Assembly (NCBI GenBank): GCA_041941305.1
Contig: JBGTQJ010000039.1
Location: forward strand, 1-64,000
Source of the DNA: JANSWP01 sp041941305
GTDB lineage: Bacteria > Bacteroidota > Bacteroidia > Chitinophagales > Saprospiraceae
Length of the DNA stretch: 64,000 nucleotides
Reading direction: 5' to 3'
Shown here: positions 52,799 through 60,587 of the stretch, piece after piece
Layout: the number at the start of each line of letters is the position of its first letter
Numbering within the stretch: the stretch's first letter is position 1
Program-made: the position numbers and the translations under genes
The notes under the pieces: model-generated
What the model was told of the DNA's origin: nothing
What the model saw: only the letters and a program-made list of their open reading frames with translations
Databases searched by the model: none

Positions 52799-53962
52799 AT
52801 GAAAATATTGCTTCTCGAACCATTCTTTGGAGGTAGCCACAAAACCTGGGCAATTGGATTACAGCAAAACACAAAGCATGAAATAAACATCTTAAGCCTA
52901 AAAGGAAGGCATTGGAAGTGGAGAATGTATGGCGGTGCTATTTCTTTAGCAAAACAATTTTTGACAAGTGATTTCAAGCCTGATTTGATATTGGCAACTG
53001 ATATGCTTGATTTGGCTACCTTTTTAGGATTGACCCAATCAAAGTCTTTTGGTATTCCCAAAGCTGTGTACTTTCATGAAAACCAGATTACTTACCCTTG
53101 GTCCCCTAAGGATGAAGACATTGTTTTGAAAAGAAACAATCAATATGGATTTTTGAATTACACTAGTGCGCTTGCAGCCGATGCCTTGTTCTTTAATTCC
53201 CGGTACCATAAAAATTCTTTCCTTGGTGCCTTGCCTGAATTTTTGAAACAGTTTCCAGATAATAGAGAGTTGCAAAATGTGGATTTGATTCAAAAGAAGA
53301 GCAATGTGTTGAACCTGGGAATGGATTTAAGTAAATTTGACAGCTTCAAGGAAACGGTCAACAATAGTGTTCCCGTCTTACTTTGGAATCACCGTTGGGA
53401 GTATGACAAAAATCCTGAATTGTTTTTCAAAACCTTGTTTCGGTTAAAAGAGGAGTATTTGGATTTTCAAGTAGTAATTCTTGGGGAATCCTACAAAAAG
53501 TCACCTTTAATATTTGATGAAGCCAAAAGCAAACTGGGAGATCGGATCTTAAAATACGGTTACGCTGAAAGCTTTGAAGTATATGCCAGTTGGCTATGGA
53601 AATCGGATATCTATCCAGTTACCAGCAATCAGGATTTTTTTGGAGGAAGTGTTGTGGAAGCCATTTATTGCAATTGCTTTCCCGTTTTGCCAAAAAGGCT
53701 TGCCTATCCGGAACATATTCCTGAAAAATATCACGATGAACATTTCTACGACTCTGATAATACCTTTTATCAAATGTTAAAAAAATGCCTTATAACATTT
53801 GGAGATAGGAACACAAAGAAGTCAGAATCTATAATAGACAACTCAAAGGGACTAAGCAGTGAATTCAGAAGGGATTTTGTAGCTCAATATGATTGGAGTA
53901 CTTTAGCCCCCCGATATGACGAAGCATTTGAGCGAATAACAAACATTCATGCAACTAATTGA
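52799..53962 (+). CDS. tRNA-queuosine alpha-mannosyltransferase-like (DUF3524, GTDC1/QTMAN family)
   Basis: 387 residues from the ATG at 52799. The N-terminal DUF3524 domain starts KILLLEPFFGGSHKTWAIGL, then LKGRHWKWRMYGGAISLA and AVYFHENQITYPW, close to the GTDC1/QTMAN family that mannosylates queuosine in tRNA-Asp of animals and bacteria. The C-terminal GT-B half includes LLWNHRWEYDKNPELFFKTL and SNQDFFGGSVVEAIYCN (donor-site Glu). Bacterial members are usually described as mannosyltransferases acting on Q-tRNA; substrate here is not proven. It overlaps the next gene by 14 bp. Confidence 0.82.
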   Translation: MKILLLEPFFGGSHKTWAIGLQQNTKHEINILSLKGRHWKWRMYGGAISLAKQFLTSDFKPDLILATDMLDLATFLGLTQSKSFGIPKAVYFHENQITYPWSPKDEDIVLKRNNQYGFLNYTSALAADALFFNSRYHKNSFLGALPEFLKQFPDNRELQNVDLIQKKSNVLNLGMDLSKFDSFKETVNNSVPVLLWNHRWEYDKNPELFFKTLFRLKEEYLDFQVVILGESYKKSPLIFDEAKSKLGDRILKYGYAESFEVYASWLWKSDIYPVTSNQDFFGGSVVEAIYCNCFPVLPKRLAYPEHIPEKYHDEHFYDSDNTFYQMLKKCLITFGDRNTKKSESIIDNSKGLSSEFRRDFVAQYDWSTLAPRYDEAFERITNIHATN

Positions 53963-54752
53963 TTTTCAAAACGAAAAACTTGCCTTTTACCAGCAAGGCG
54001 AAGGAAGCCCAATTGTATTTATTCATGGCTTTTGTGAAGATAGCCGAATGTGGGACAACTTTATCACCAACTTTCGCCACCACCAGATTATACGAATCGA
54101 CTTACCCGGATTTGGTTTTTCCACCCTAAATGGAAGTTGTTCAATTGCCCAAATGGCAGCCTCTGTAAATGCGGTTTTGGAGTTTTTAGAGATTTCCAAA
54201 TGTATGCTTGTGGGACATTCTATGGGAGGTTACGTAAGCCTGGAGTTTGCGAAGCAGTTCCCAGATAAATTAATTGGTTTGTGTCTGTTCCATTCACATC
54301 CTTTTGCAGATTCTGAAGAAAAAAGAAAAGGTCGAACTAAGGGGATTGAGTTTATTAATAAAAACGGGCATGTCCTGTACGTACGGCAATTGATTCCCAA
54401 ACTATTCGCTTACGATTTTAATAAAGGCTACCCCTTCGAAGTCAATAAATTGATTTACAATGCTTCCCAATTTGCTCCTGAGGCTTATATCAATGCGCTA
54501 AGGGCCATGCACGATAGATCGGATAATGCTTTGGTTTTGGAAAAAATCGGTATTCCAGTTTGTTTTATTATTGGAAAAAAAGATGTGGCGGTTGATCTGA
54601 AAACCAGCCTTGCTCAAACTCATTTGCCTGACCTGGCTGATATTCACTTGCTTTCAGATGTCGGTCATATGGGGATGTTTGAAGCACCCCAACGAACCGC
54701 CAAGATTCTGAAGCGGTTTTTTGAGTTTTGTGAAGTGAAGAATGAGGTTTGA
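53949..54752 (+). CDS. Alpha/beta-fold hydrolase
   Basis: 267 residues. Oxyanion region VFIHGFCEDSRMW, nucleophile elbow Ser in VGHSMGGYVSL, acid in the IIGKKDVAVD segment, and catalytic His in DVGHMGMFEAP. It would cleave esters or similar bonds in the cytoplasm; substrate unknown. The start codon overlaps the end of the mannosyltransferase-like gene by 14 bp, so the pair is translationally coupled and may act in one pathway. Confidence 0.87.
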   Translation: MQLIDFQNEKLAFYQQGEGSPIVFIHGFCEDSRMWDNFITNFRHHQIIRIDLPGFGFSTLNGSCSIAQMAASVNAVLEFLEISKCMLVGHSMGGYVSLEFAKQFPDKLIGLCLFHSHPFADSEEKRKGRTKGIEFINKNGHVLYVRQLIPKLFAYDFNKGYPFEVNKLIYNASQFAPEAYINALRAMHDRSDNALVLEKIGIPVCFIIGKKDVAVDLKTSLAQTHLPDLADIHLLSDVGHMGMFEAPQRTAKILKRFFEFCEVKNEV

Positions 54753-54769
54753 AATTCTTGGAAAATTGA

Positions 54770-54802
54770 AACTCTTGGAGAGTTACAAACCCTCCAAGAG
54801 TT
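54770..54802. terminator. Hairpin AACTCTTGGAG..CTCCAAGAGTT
   Basis: An 11-bp perfect stem with an 11-nt loop between the convergent hydrolase and curlin-repeat genes. The TTGGAG/CTCCAA words match the hairpin at 8275-8309. Confidence 0.7.
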
Positions 54803-54813
54803 ATCCAATAAAA

Positions 54814-56391
54814 TTAAGAAGTACCAGCGCCTGATCCGGATTCTACCGTATTACCCTGATTGATAATTACAGCGTTACCATTGCCAGATTGTTGAATCAT
54901 AGTTTGCTGAGCATCACCAGTCTGTAGCAATTCGATGGAGTTTTCATTTCCACCTTGAATGATGGTTGCTTTTGAATCAAAAGCATCATTGTCATCATCA
55001 CCCTGTCCAAAAGTCAAAGTGTTGCCATTTCCTGTAATTTGGAAGTCAAGCATATTGCCATTACCCTTTTGAGTGATTGTAGCGGTATTCTCATTGCCAT
55101 TTTGATATACCATACTTTCTGCACCAATTGAGTTTTCCTCTCCTGTTTGGGTGATGGTCATCGTGTTATCATCCCCTGTTTGAGCAAAATCGAGATAGTT
55201 TTCAGTTCCGTTTTGCGTAAATGTGAAGACACTGCCGTCTCCATCAGTTTGGACAAATTCAGCGCTGTTTAAATTTCCAATTTGATCTATAGTTGCTTCC
55301 CCACTGGTTCCGGTTTGTTCTAATTCCAGCTGATTTTCGTCTCCACTTCGTTGAGTGACGGTAGCTGTATTGTCCTCTCCGGATTGAGTGAAAGTTAAAT
55401 GATTATCCTCTCCATACGTTTGATTCACATCTGCTATATTATCACTGCCGGATTGACTCACCGATAGTTGACTGGAAGTTTGACCACTTTGATAAAGATC
55501 TCCCGTATTACTATCACCAGATTGTGTCAATGTACTGGTACTTTCTGTCGAGCCGTACTGATAATTTACAGCCTGATTATCTGTTCCAGATTGAGTAGTG
55601 TTCATGACCGATTTTGAACCATAATATTGTGTATTTTCGGCATAACCTTCTTCACCAGACTGTGTGATGGTACTCGTATTTTCTCCACCGTAGTAACCAT
55701 ATCTTTGATTATTGTCCGCATAATTATCTGCCCCGGATTGGGTAGTATTCATGTTACTTTCATTTTCTCGATATTGGTAATGACGGACATACCCATCTTC
55801 TCCAATTTGAGTAATATTGATTGTATTTTCGGTACTGCCACCGTAATAAGAATTGTAATTGTATTGGGTATTGTTAATATCATTTCCTGAGCCTTCCTGA
55901 GTAATATTGGCCACGTCTCCGTCTCCATATCTTTGATTAGAGTTTATATTATTATCAGAACCTCCTTGGGTAATGTTTAATGTACCTTCTGTTTGCCTGT
56001 AATTATAAATGTAGGTAGTATTATCCGTACCTGTTTGTGTTAAATTGGTAGTGTTATCCGTTCCGGTATATTGGGAGAAAGTAGCGGAAAGTCCATCTCC
56101 ATCTTGAGTTAAGTTAAAAACACTTCCATCTTCCCCACCTGTAGTGCTGGTGGCAGTGTTTTCATCACCTGTTTGAGTCGCATTGACTGTATTATCAGTG
56201 TGATCCTGATTGATGGTCATGCTATTGTCATTGCCGTTTTGGGCGACATTGGCGGCATTGTTTTCTCCTGTTTGAGTGATGGTGACGGTATTGTTCTCAC
56301 CTACTTGTTTTACGTCCTGTGAATTATTTTGAGCATTTACAAAAGAAATGGAGCAAGCCAAAATAATTACGAATTGCATTAATTTTTTCAT
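54814..56391 (-). CDS. Secreted curlin-repeat-like protein (amyloid candidate)
   Basis: 525 residues. Signal peptide about 1-20 (KLMQFVIILACSISFVNAQ). The entire mature part is repeated strands around Q-x-G-x-x-N, for example ITQTGENNAANVAQNGNDN and ITQSGEEGYAENTQYYG, about 11 residues per strand and 22 per curlin-like repeat, giving over twenty repeats. The middle is Tyr-rich (YNYNSYYGGS, QRYGYYGGEN). CsgA/CsgB curlins form extracellular amyloid fibres of similar repeats but are much shorter. No csgE/F/G export genes lie in the window. It could be a structural amyloid, adhesin or matrix protein. Confidence 0.82.
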   Translation of the reverse strand: MKKLMQFVIILACSISFVNAQNNSQDVKQVGENNTVTITQTGENNAANVAQNGNDNSMTINQDHTDNTVNATQTGDENTATSTTGGEDGSVFNLTQDGDGLSATFSQYTGTDNTTNLTQTGTDNTTYIYNYRQTEGTLNITQGGSDNNINSNQRYGDGDVANITQEGSGNDINNTQYNYNSYYGGSTENTINITQIGEDGYVRHYQYRENESNMNTTQSGADNYADNNQRYGYYGGENTSTITQSGEEGYAENTQYYGSKSVMNTTQSGTDNQAVNYQYGSTESTSTLTQSGDSNTGDLYQSGQTSSQLSVSQSGSDNIADVNQTYGEDNHLTFTQSGEDNTATVTQRSGDENQLELEQTGTSGEATIDQIGNLNSAEFVQTDGDGSVFTFTQNGTENYLDFAQTGDDNTMTITQTGEENSIGAESMVYQNGNENTATITQKGNGNMLDFQITGNGNTLTFGQGDDDNDAFDSKATIIQGGNENSIELLQTGDAQQTMIQQSGNGNAVIINQGNTVESGSGAGTS

Positions 56392-57162
56392 GTTTTCAAT
56401 TTTTAAAAAGACTTAATAATGATGAATGATGAGTTATGAATGATGAATATTTTATTGTCTATCGATGTTTTTCATTCGGTTTCATGGTCATCACTTTCAT
56501 TACTGAAGTGGTTAAAAATATTTACGACACAAATGTGTGGGCAAAATCTTCTTAGGTGAGAGCAGGATTTCGCCAGAACACAGCAGGATTTCGCCAAAGT
56601 CTGATTTGAAGCGAAAAAATGAAGGTAAGTTGACTGGAATTGATATTTTTTATGGAATGGATTGTTGGTGTAAATATCTGTTAATTAGTAACTTATGGAT
56701 TTTGAATTTAGAATAAAGTAGAATTATTGTCAAAAACTGTATGCAAAAATTATTTTTTTAACCCTCATCTTGCACTTGTATTTATTAAAACAGCTAGATA
56801 TGAGGCATAAATAACATAAGTTCTTGTTCAACATTATGAATAAGTTATTTAGAGGGTGTTTTTTTTATCAAGTGAGGCGAAAAACGCAGGCATAGCCTAA
56901 GCTCTGGTGAGTATTTTCAACGAAGCTTGTTGAAAAAAGAAGCCGAAATAGCTATTTGATAATATTGAACAAGAACTTTCTATGAAGAAAATGACACGCA
57001 GTTGAATCCTCTCTTTCGAAAACCTTTCCTTGAACGAAAACTCTCAAAGCTAACCAAGTCAAATTCATTTACCAATGATCTTCATCTGGATCAGCCGAAT
57101 TCAGATGTGGGCAACCTTTGCCTTACGAGATCTAATTGTTAGCACATAAAAACAAAACAAAA
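56392..57162. other. 771-bp intergenic region with heptamer array and 161-bp element
   Basis: Upstream of the curlin gene a single-arm GAATGAT array (56417-56450) is followed by about 365 bp of AT-rich sequence in which CAGGATTTCGCCA is repeated at about 56561 and 56584. The 161-bp hairpin element (56818-56978) follows, then about 180 bp before the AraC-type gene. No gene is seen; promoters for both divergent neighbours must lie here. Confidence 0.5.
56818..56978. repeat. 161-bp hairpin element, 20-bp ends, AGCTTAGGCTATG centre
   Basis: The ends AAGTTCTTGTTCAACATTAT and ATAATATTGAACAAGAACTT are complementary with one mismatch. Read on the minus strand, the interior contains GGCTTCTTTTTTC, AGCTTAGGCTATG and TTGATAAAAAAAACACCCTC, resembling the interior at 47632-47793 while the end sequences differ. 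Confidence 0.72.
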
Positions 57163-57639
57163 ATGTACACAAACACTCTGAATCTTGAGAAAACTCAAAC
57201 CAACCTATTTTCCGCAACTCAAAACTTTGATTCCATTATGCCAGCTCCATCCTCCAGTATTCCCCTGGATGCAGGCTATCTCCAATCTTTTTCTTTTTGG
57301 AAAACCATTCGCTCTTTTCAAGATCGACAACTCTTGTGGAATGTCATCTCCAAAGTCCTTGAAAACTTGAGCAATCCAAATTATAAAATAGGTAATATGG
57401 CCAGAGACATTGCCATCAGCCAAAGACATTTGGAGCGCAAAATCAAAAAAATGACAGGACAATCAGCGATCGCGTTTAGAAGAGAGATTCGTTTACAAAC
57501 TGCCTATCAGCTCCTGGAAAAAGGACATTTTGGCACAGTTGCCGAAGTGCGTTTTGAAGTAGGCTTGGAACACCCCTCTTATTTCGCCCAAAAATTTCAG
57601 GAACGATTTGGTTTGATGCCAAATGAGATTTTGGCTTAA
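57163..57639 (+). CDS. Minimal AraC-type DNA-binding protein
   Basis: 158 residues from the ATG at 57163. Almost the whole protein is the AraC/XylS helix-turn-helix pair: NMARDIAISQRHLERKIKKM, then LRFEVGLEHPSYF-like second HTH (AEVRFEVGLEHPSYFAQKFQ) and RFGLMPNEI at the end. There is only a short N-terminal arm and no ligand-binding or receiver domain, unlike most AraC proteins, so it may be a truncated HTCS output domain or a stand-alone regulator. It is divergent from the curlin-repeat gene and upstream of the beta-helix T9SS gene; either could be a target. Confidence 0.82.
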   Translation: MYTNTLNLEKTQTNLFSATQNFDSIMPAPSSSIPLDAGYLQSFSFWKTIRSFQDRQLLWNVISKVLENLSNPNYKIGNMARDIAISQRHLERKIKKMTGQSAIAFRREIRLQTAYQLLEKGHFGTVAEVRFEVGLEHPSYFAQKFQERFGLMPNEILA

Positions 57640-57642
57640 AAA

Positions 57643-57783
57643 ATTCAAGTTGCTGGTTACTGGTTTGCTGGTTACTGGGTAATAATTGTTTGAATTAATT
57701 GAGTTTTTTCAAATAATTCTACCAGATTCTTTATTTGCCCAGCTACCAGAAAACCAGTACCCAGATAACTAGCAACTTGAATT
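57643..57783. repeat. Heptamer inverted repeat, CTGGTTA class
   Basis: TTCAAGTTGCTGGTTACTGG and further units (57643-57680) face CCAGTACCCAGATAACTAGC and AACTTGAAT (about 57741-57783). Loop about 60 nt. It follows the AraC-type gene. Confidence 0.8.
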
Positions 57784-57984
57784 TAATTTTTTCAATTTCG
57801 CTTCAAATAATTCCCAATTCACTCCACTTTACTCCTGTATGCTTTAGTGCACTGCTATCTTGCGTTCAAATCTAAGGAGCAATAACTCGCAAACAAGCTT
57901 ATAATACATTCACCTGATCCTACCAATTTATCTGGGTTTTTAGGCAAAATGAAAACCCAGGTAGGATTTTAAAACTGAACGCAA
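57784..57984. other. Upstream region of the beta-helix T9SS gene
   Basis: About 200 bp between the heptamer pair and the start codon. No gene or strong hairpin. It should contain the promoter; no clear TTTG/TAnnTTTG pair is seen. Confidence 0.35.
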
Positions 57985-60168
57985 ATGAAGCTTTACTTCT
58001 ACGTTATCTGTTTGTTTGTTTTTTCAAACTCAATTATCTCTGCCCAAACCTTCACGGTGGATAGTAATGGTGATACGGCTGATGCCTCTGCCGGAGATGG
58101 CAATTGTGATGATGGAGCAGGCAATTGTACTCTAAGGGCTGCTATAGAAGAAGCCAACGCTACTGGTGGAGCGAGTGCAATTACTATTGATTTTTCCACT
58201 GGGATGACCATCACTCCAGCTAGTTTATTACCAACACTCACTCGTACAAATGTCACTATTGATGGTTCCACAGTGGCTGGGGCGAGTTGTGGAACACTGG
58301 TTTCTGGAACAACGCACACATTATCAGTTATCATTGATGGAGGTTCTTTACCAACAGTTGCAGATGATCTTTTTACAATCTCAACAACGGACTGTACAAT
58401 CAGAGGATTGGTTATTCAAAATTCTCGCGATATGGGAATTGTAATTACAGATGATAATAATGCAGTAGAGTGCTGCTATATTGGAACAAATCAAGCAGGT
58501 ACAGCAGCAGCGGGTAACACCGACCACGGAATCTTTATTAATGGTACAGGTGCTGTAACTGGGACTACTGTTTCAAATTGCTTAATTTCTGGCAATTCAG
58601 CCTCTGGAATACATATTGGTGGAATAGATGAAATTACAGCTACAGGAAATTTGATCGGTACCAATGCTGCTGGAAGTGCTGCTATAGCTAATAATGTAGG
58701 TATTTCTTGTTTTGGATGCACAAATATGACCATTGGTGGTTCTAATGCAACAGATCGAAACATCATCTCAGGCAATACAAATGCAGGCTATAATAGTGGC
58801 GGAACAGGTACCTCTAATGTATCATTTTTTGGCAATTACATCGGAACAGATATTACTGGCGAAAATGATCTCGGAAATGGTGCAGAAGGGATTCGAATGC
58901 AACATCCAGCTTCTAACTACACTATTGGCGGCTCATCAGCAGGTCAGGGAAATGTGATTTCTGGAAATGGGGATGATGGCATTCATTTAAATGACGATGC
59001 TACAGTTTTAGGGAATAAAATAGGAACAGACAAGGATGGGATATCCAATATTGGAAATGACGATAATGGGATTTTTATCCAATCAGTAGGTACAGACAAT
59101 ACGATTGGAGGCAATTCAAGTGCGGATGAAAACATTATTGCTTTTAACGGTGCTGATGGGATTGAAGTTAATTCCTTTACAACAACTGTAAATAATGAGA
59201 TCGCTAGAAATAGTATTTTCTCAAATAATAATTTGGGAATAGATTTAGGAGAAGATGGTGCAAGCGCCAATGATGTAGGTGATGGTGATGCAGGTGCCAA
59301 TAATCTCCAAAACACACCCGAAATTTCCTCAGCTGGTGTGGATGGTAGTAATAATGTAACCGTAACGTATTTAGTAAACTCCACTACAGGAAATTCGAGC
59401 TATCCATTGACCATTCGATTTTATAAGGCAGATGCAGGAAATGAGGAAGGACAATCTTATTTAGGCGAACACTTGTACACCATTGGCAATGCTCAAAATT
59501 CTGTAATGACCACTTTTGCTGCGGTTGCTTCCGTCTCTATGGGCGATGTAATAGTGGCAACTGCAACTGATGCCAATGGAAATACTTCTGAGTTCTCTGC
59601 CAGCGCCTCGCTACCAGTCGATTTGGTCTACTTCCGAGTTGAAACCTCTGGAAAAGATGCCATTCTAAAATGGCAAACCCAAATGGAAATCAACAATGAA
59701 GGTTTTGAAATTCAACATTTCCTAAAAGGCGACTGGCTAAGCATCGACTTTGTAAGCGGATATGGCGATTCTTTTGAGCCAAGAAATTATCAATTCACCA
59801 TTCCAAATCTACTCCCAGGAAGCCATCAATTTCGACTGAAACAAGTGGATTTTGACGGGAGAGTTGATTATAGTGAGGTTGTAGAGGTTTATATCCAACC
59901 TGAAGGTGACAAATTAAAAGTATATCCCAATCCTACTCATGGAGAATTGAACATTGCCCTTGATCTTGAACACGATCAAGAAGTGCGTATGGAATTATTG
60001 GACTTCAATGGTAGAAACTTGGCTGTTTTGTATGACGGATTCTGGGCATCTGAGGAGCAGCAATGGAGGGTTTCAGATTTGTCCACTTTTAAAAAAGGGT
60101 ATTATATCATTCAGGTGATTGGAGTATCCTTTGTCAAGACGGAGCGGATTGTTTTGGTTGGTAATTAA
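57985..60168 (+). CDS. Surface protein: CSLREA-type motif, parallel beta-helix, T9SS sorting domain
   Basis: 727 residues. Signal peptide about 1-20 (YVICLFVFSNSIISAQ). The opening TFTVDSNGDTADA and CTLRAAIEEANA match the CSLREA-type motif found before beta-helix domains. Residues about 90-430 are short Asn/Gly-rich beta-helix turns (CYIGTNQAG, NLIGTNAAGSAA, NIISGNTNAG). A fibronectin-like part (AILKWQTQMEINNEGFEIQH) precedes a type A T9SS sorting domain (LKVYPNPTHGELNIALDL, ending KTERIVLVGN). It is probably a surface adhesin or a polysaccharide-binding protein. Confidence 0.88.
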   Translation: MKLYFYVICLFVFSNSIISAQTFTVDSNGDTADASAGDGNCDDGAGNCTLRAAIEEANATGGASAITIDFSTGMTITPASLLPTLTRTNVTIDGSTVAGASCGTLVSGTTHTLSVIIDGGSLPTVADDLFTISTTDCTIRGLVIQNSRDMGIVITDDNNAVECCYIGTNQAGTAAAGNTDHGIFINGTGAVTGTTVSNCLISGNSASGIHIGGIDEITATGNLIGTNAAGSAAIANNVGISCFGCTNMTIGGSNATDRNIISGNTNAGYNSGGTGTSNVSFFGNYIGTDITGENDLGNGAEGIRMQHPASNYTIGGSSAGQGNVISGNGDDGIHLNDDATVLGNKIGTDKDGISNIGNDDNGIFIQSVGTDNTIGGNSSADENIIAFNGADGIEVNSFTTTVNNEIARNSIFSNNNLGIDLGEDGASANDVGDGDAGANNLQNTPEISSAGVDGSNNVTVTYLVNSTTGNSSYPLTIRFYKADAGNEEGQSYLGEHLYTIGNAQNSVMTTFAAVASVSMGDVIVATATDANGNTSEFSASASLPVDLVYFRVETSGKDAILKWQTQMEINNEGFEIQHFLKGDWLSIDFVSGYGDSFEPRNYQFTIPNLLPGSHQFRLKQVDFDGRVDYSEVVEVYIQPEGDKLKVYPNPTHGELNIALDLEHDQEVRMELLDFNGRNLAVLYDGFWASEEQQWRVSDLSTFKKGYYIIQVIGVSFVKTERIVLVGN

Positions 60169-60201
60169 TGCTGGTTGCTGGTTATCTGGGTTCTGGGTAT
60201 T
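60169..60201. repeat. Heptamer array, CTGGTTA class (single arm)
   Basis: GCTGGTT repeated, then ATCTGGGT and TCTGGGT, directly after the stop codon. No clear complementary arm nearby, though GGTGCTGGTTTCCTGG at about 60270 repeats the same word. Confidence 0.65.
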
Positions 60202-60587
60202 GTTGATACCATTGTGGAATGAATAGAGGGCTGCGAAATGGTGTTAGCAATTGAGCAAAGGTATGCCGGGTGCTGGTTTCCTGGGGCCCATGCCTAAAAT
60301 AGAGGTTCAATTTTGAAATGAATTTGCCAGATTTTTCACTCTGTCCTCAACGAGAAACACTGACCATTACTTTTAAACCTAGTATCCAGATATTCACGTC
60401 AAAACCTGTTAGGTTGAGCTAAGGAATAAGCAGGAAATGTAAAAAATCCCTATAGCCCTTTTGCTTAATTTCAACCTAACAGGTTTTTCAAAGTCGCAAC
60501 GCTCTTTATATTTAAGACTTGGTTGGAGTAAAAGGAAAATTTGTAATTTTGAGTTTTGAACAGACAATTTCTAATTACTCCTTCTTC
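60202..60587. repeat. Intergenic region with 17-bp inverted repeat AAAACCTGTTAGGTTGA
   Basis: The perfect 17-bp pair (60401-60417 with 60471-60487) has a 53-nt loop. AACCTGTTAGGTT-type hairpins are common intergenic repeats in Bacteroidota. The rest of the gap holds no gene. Confidence 0.7.
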
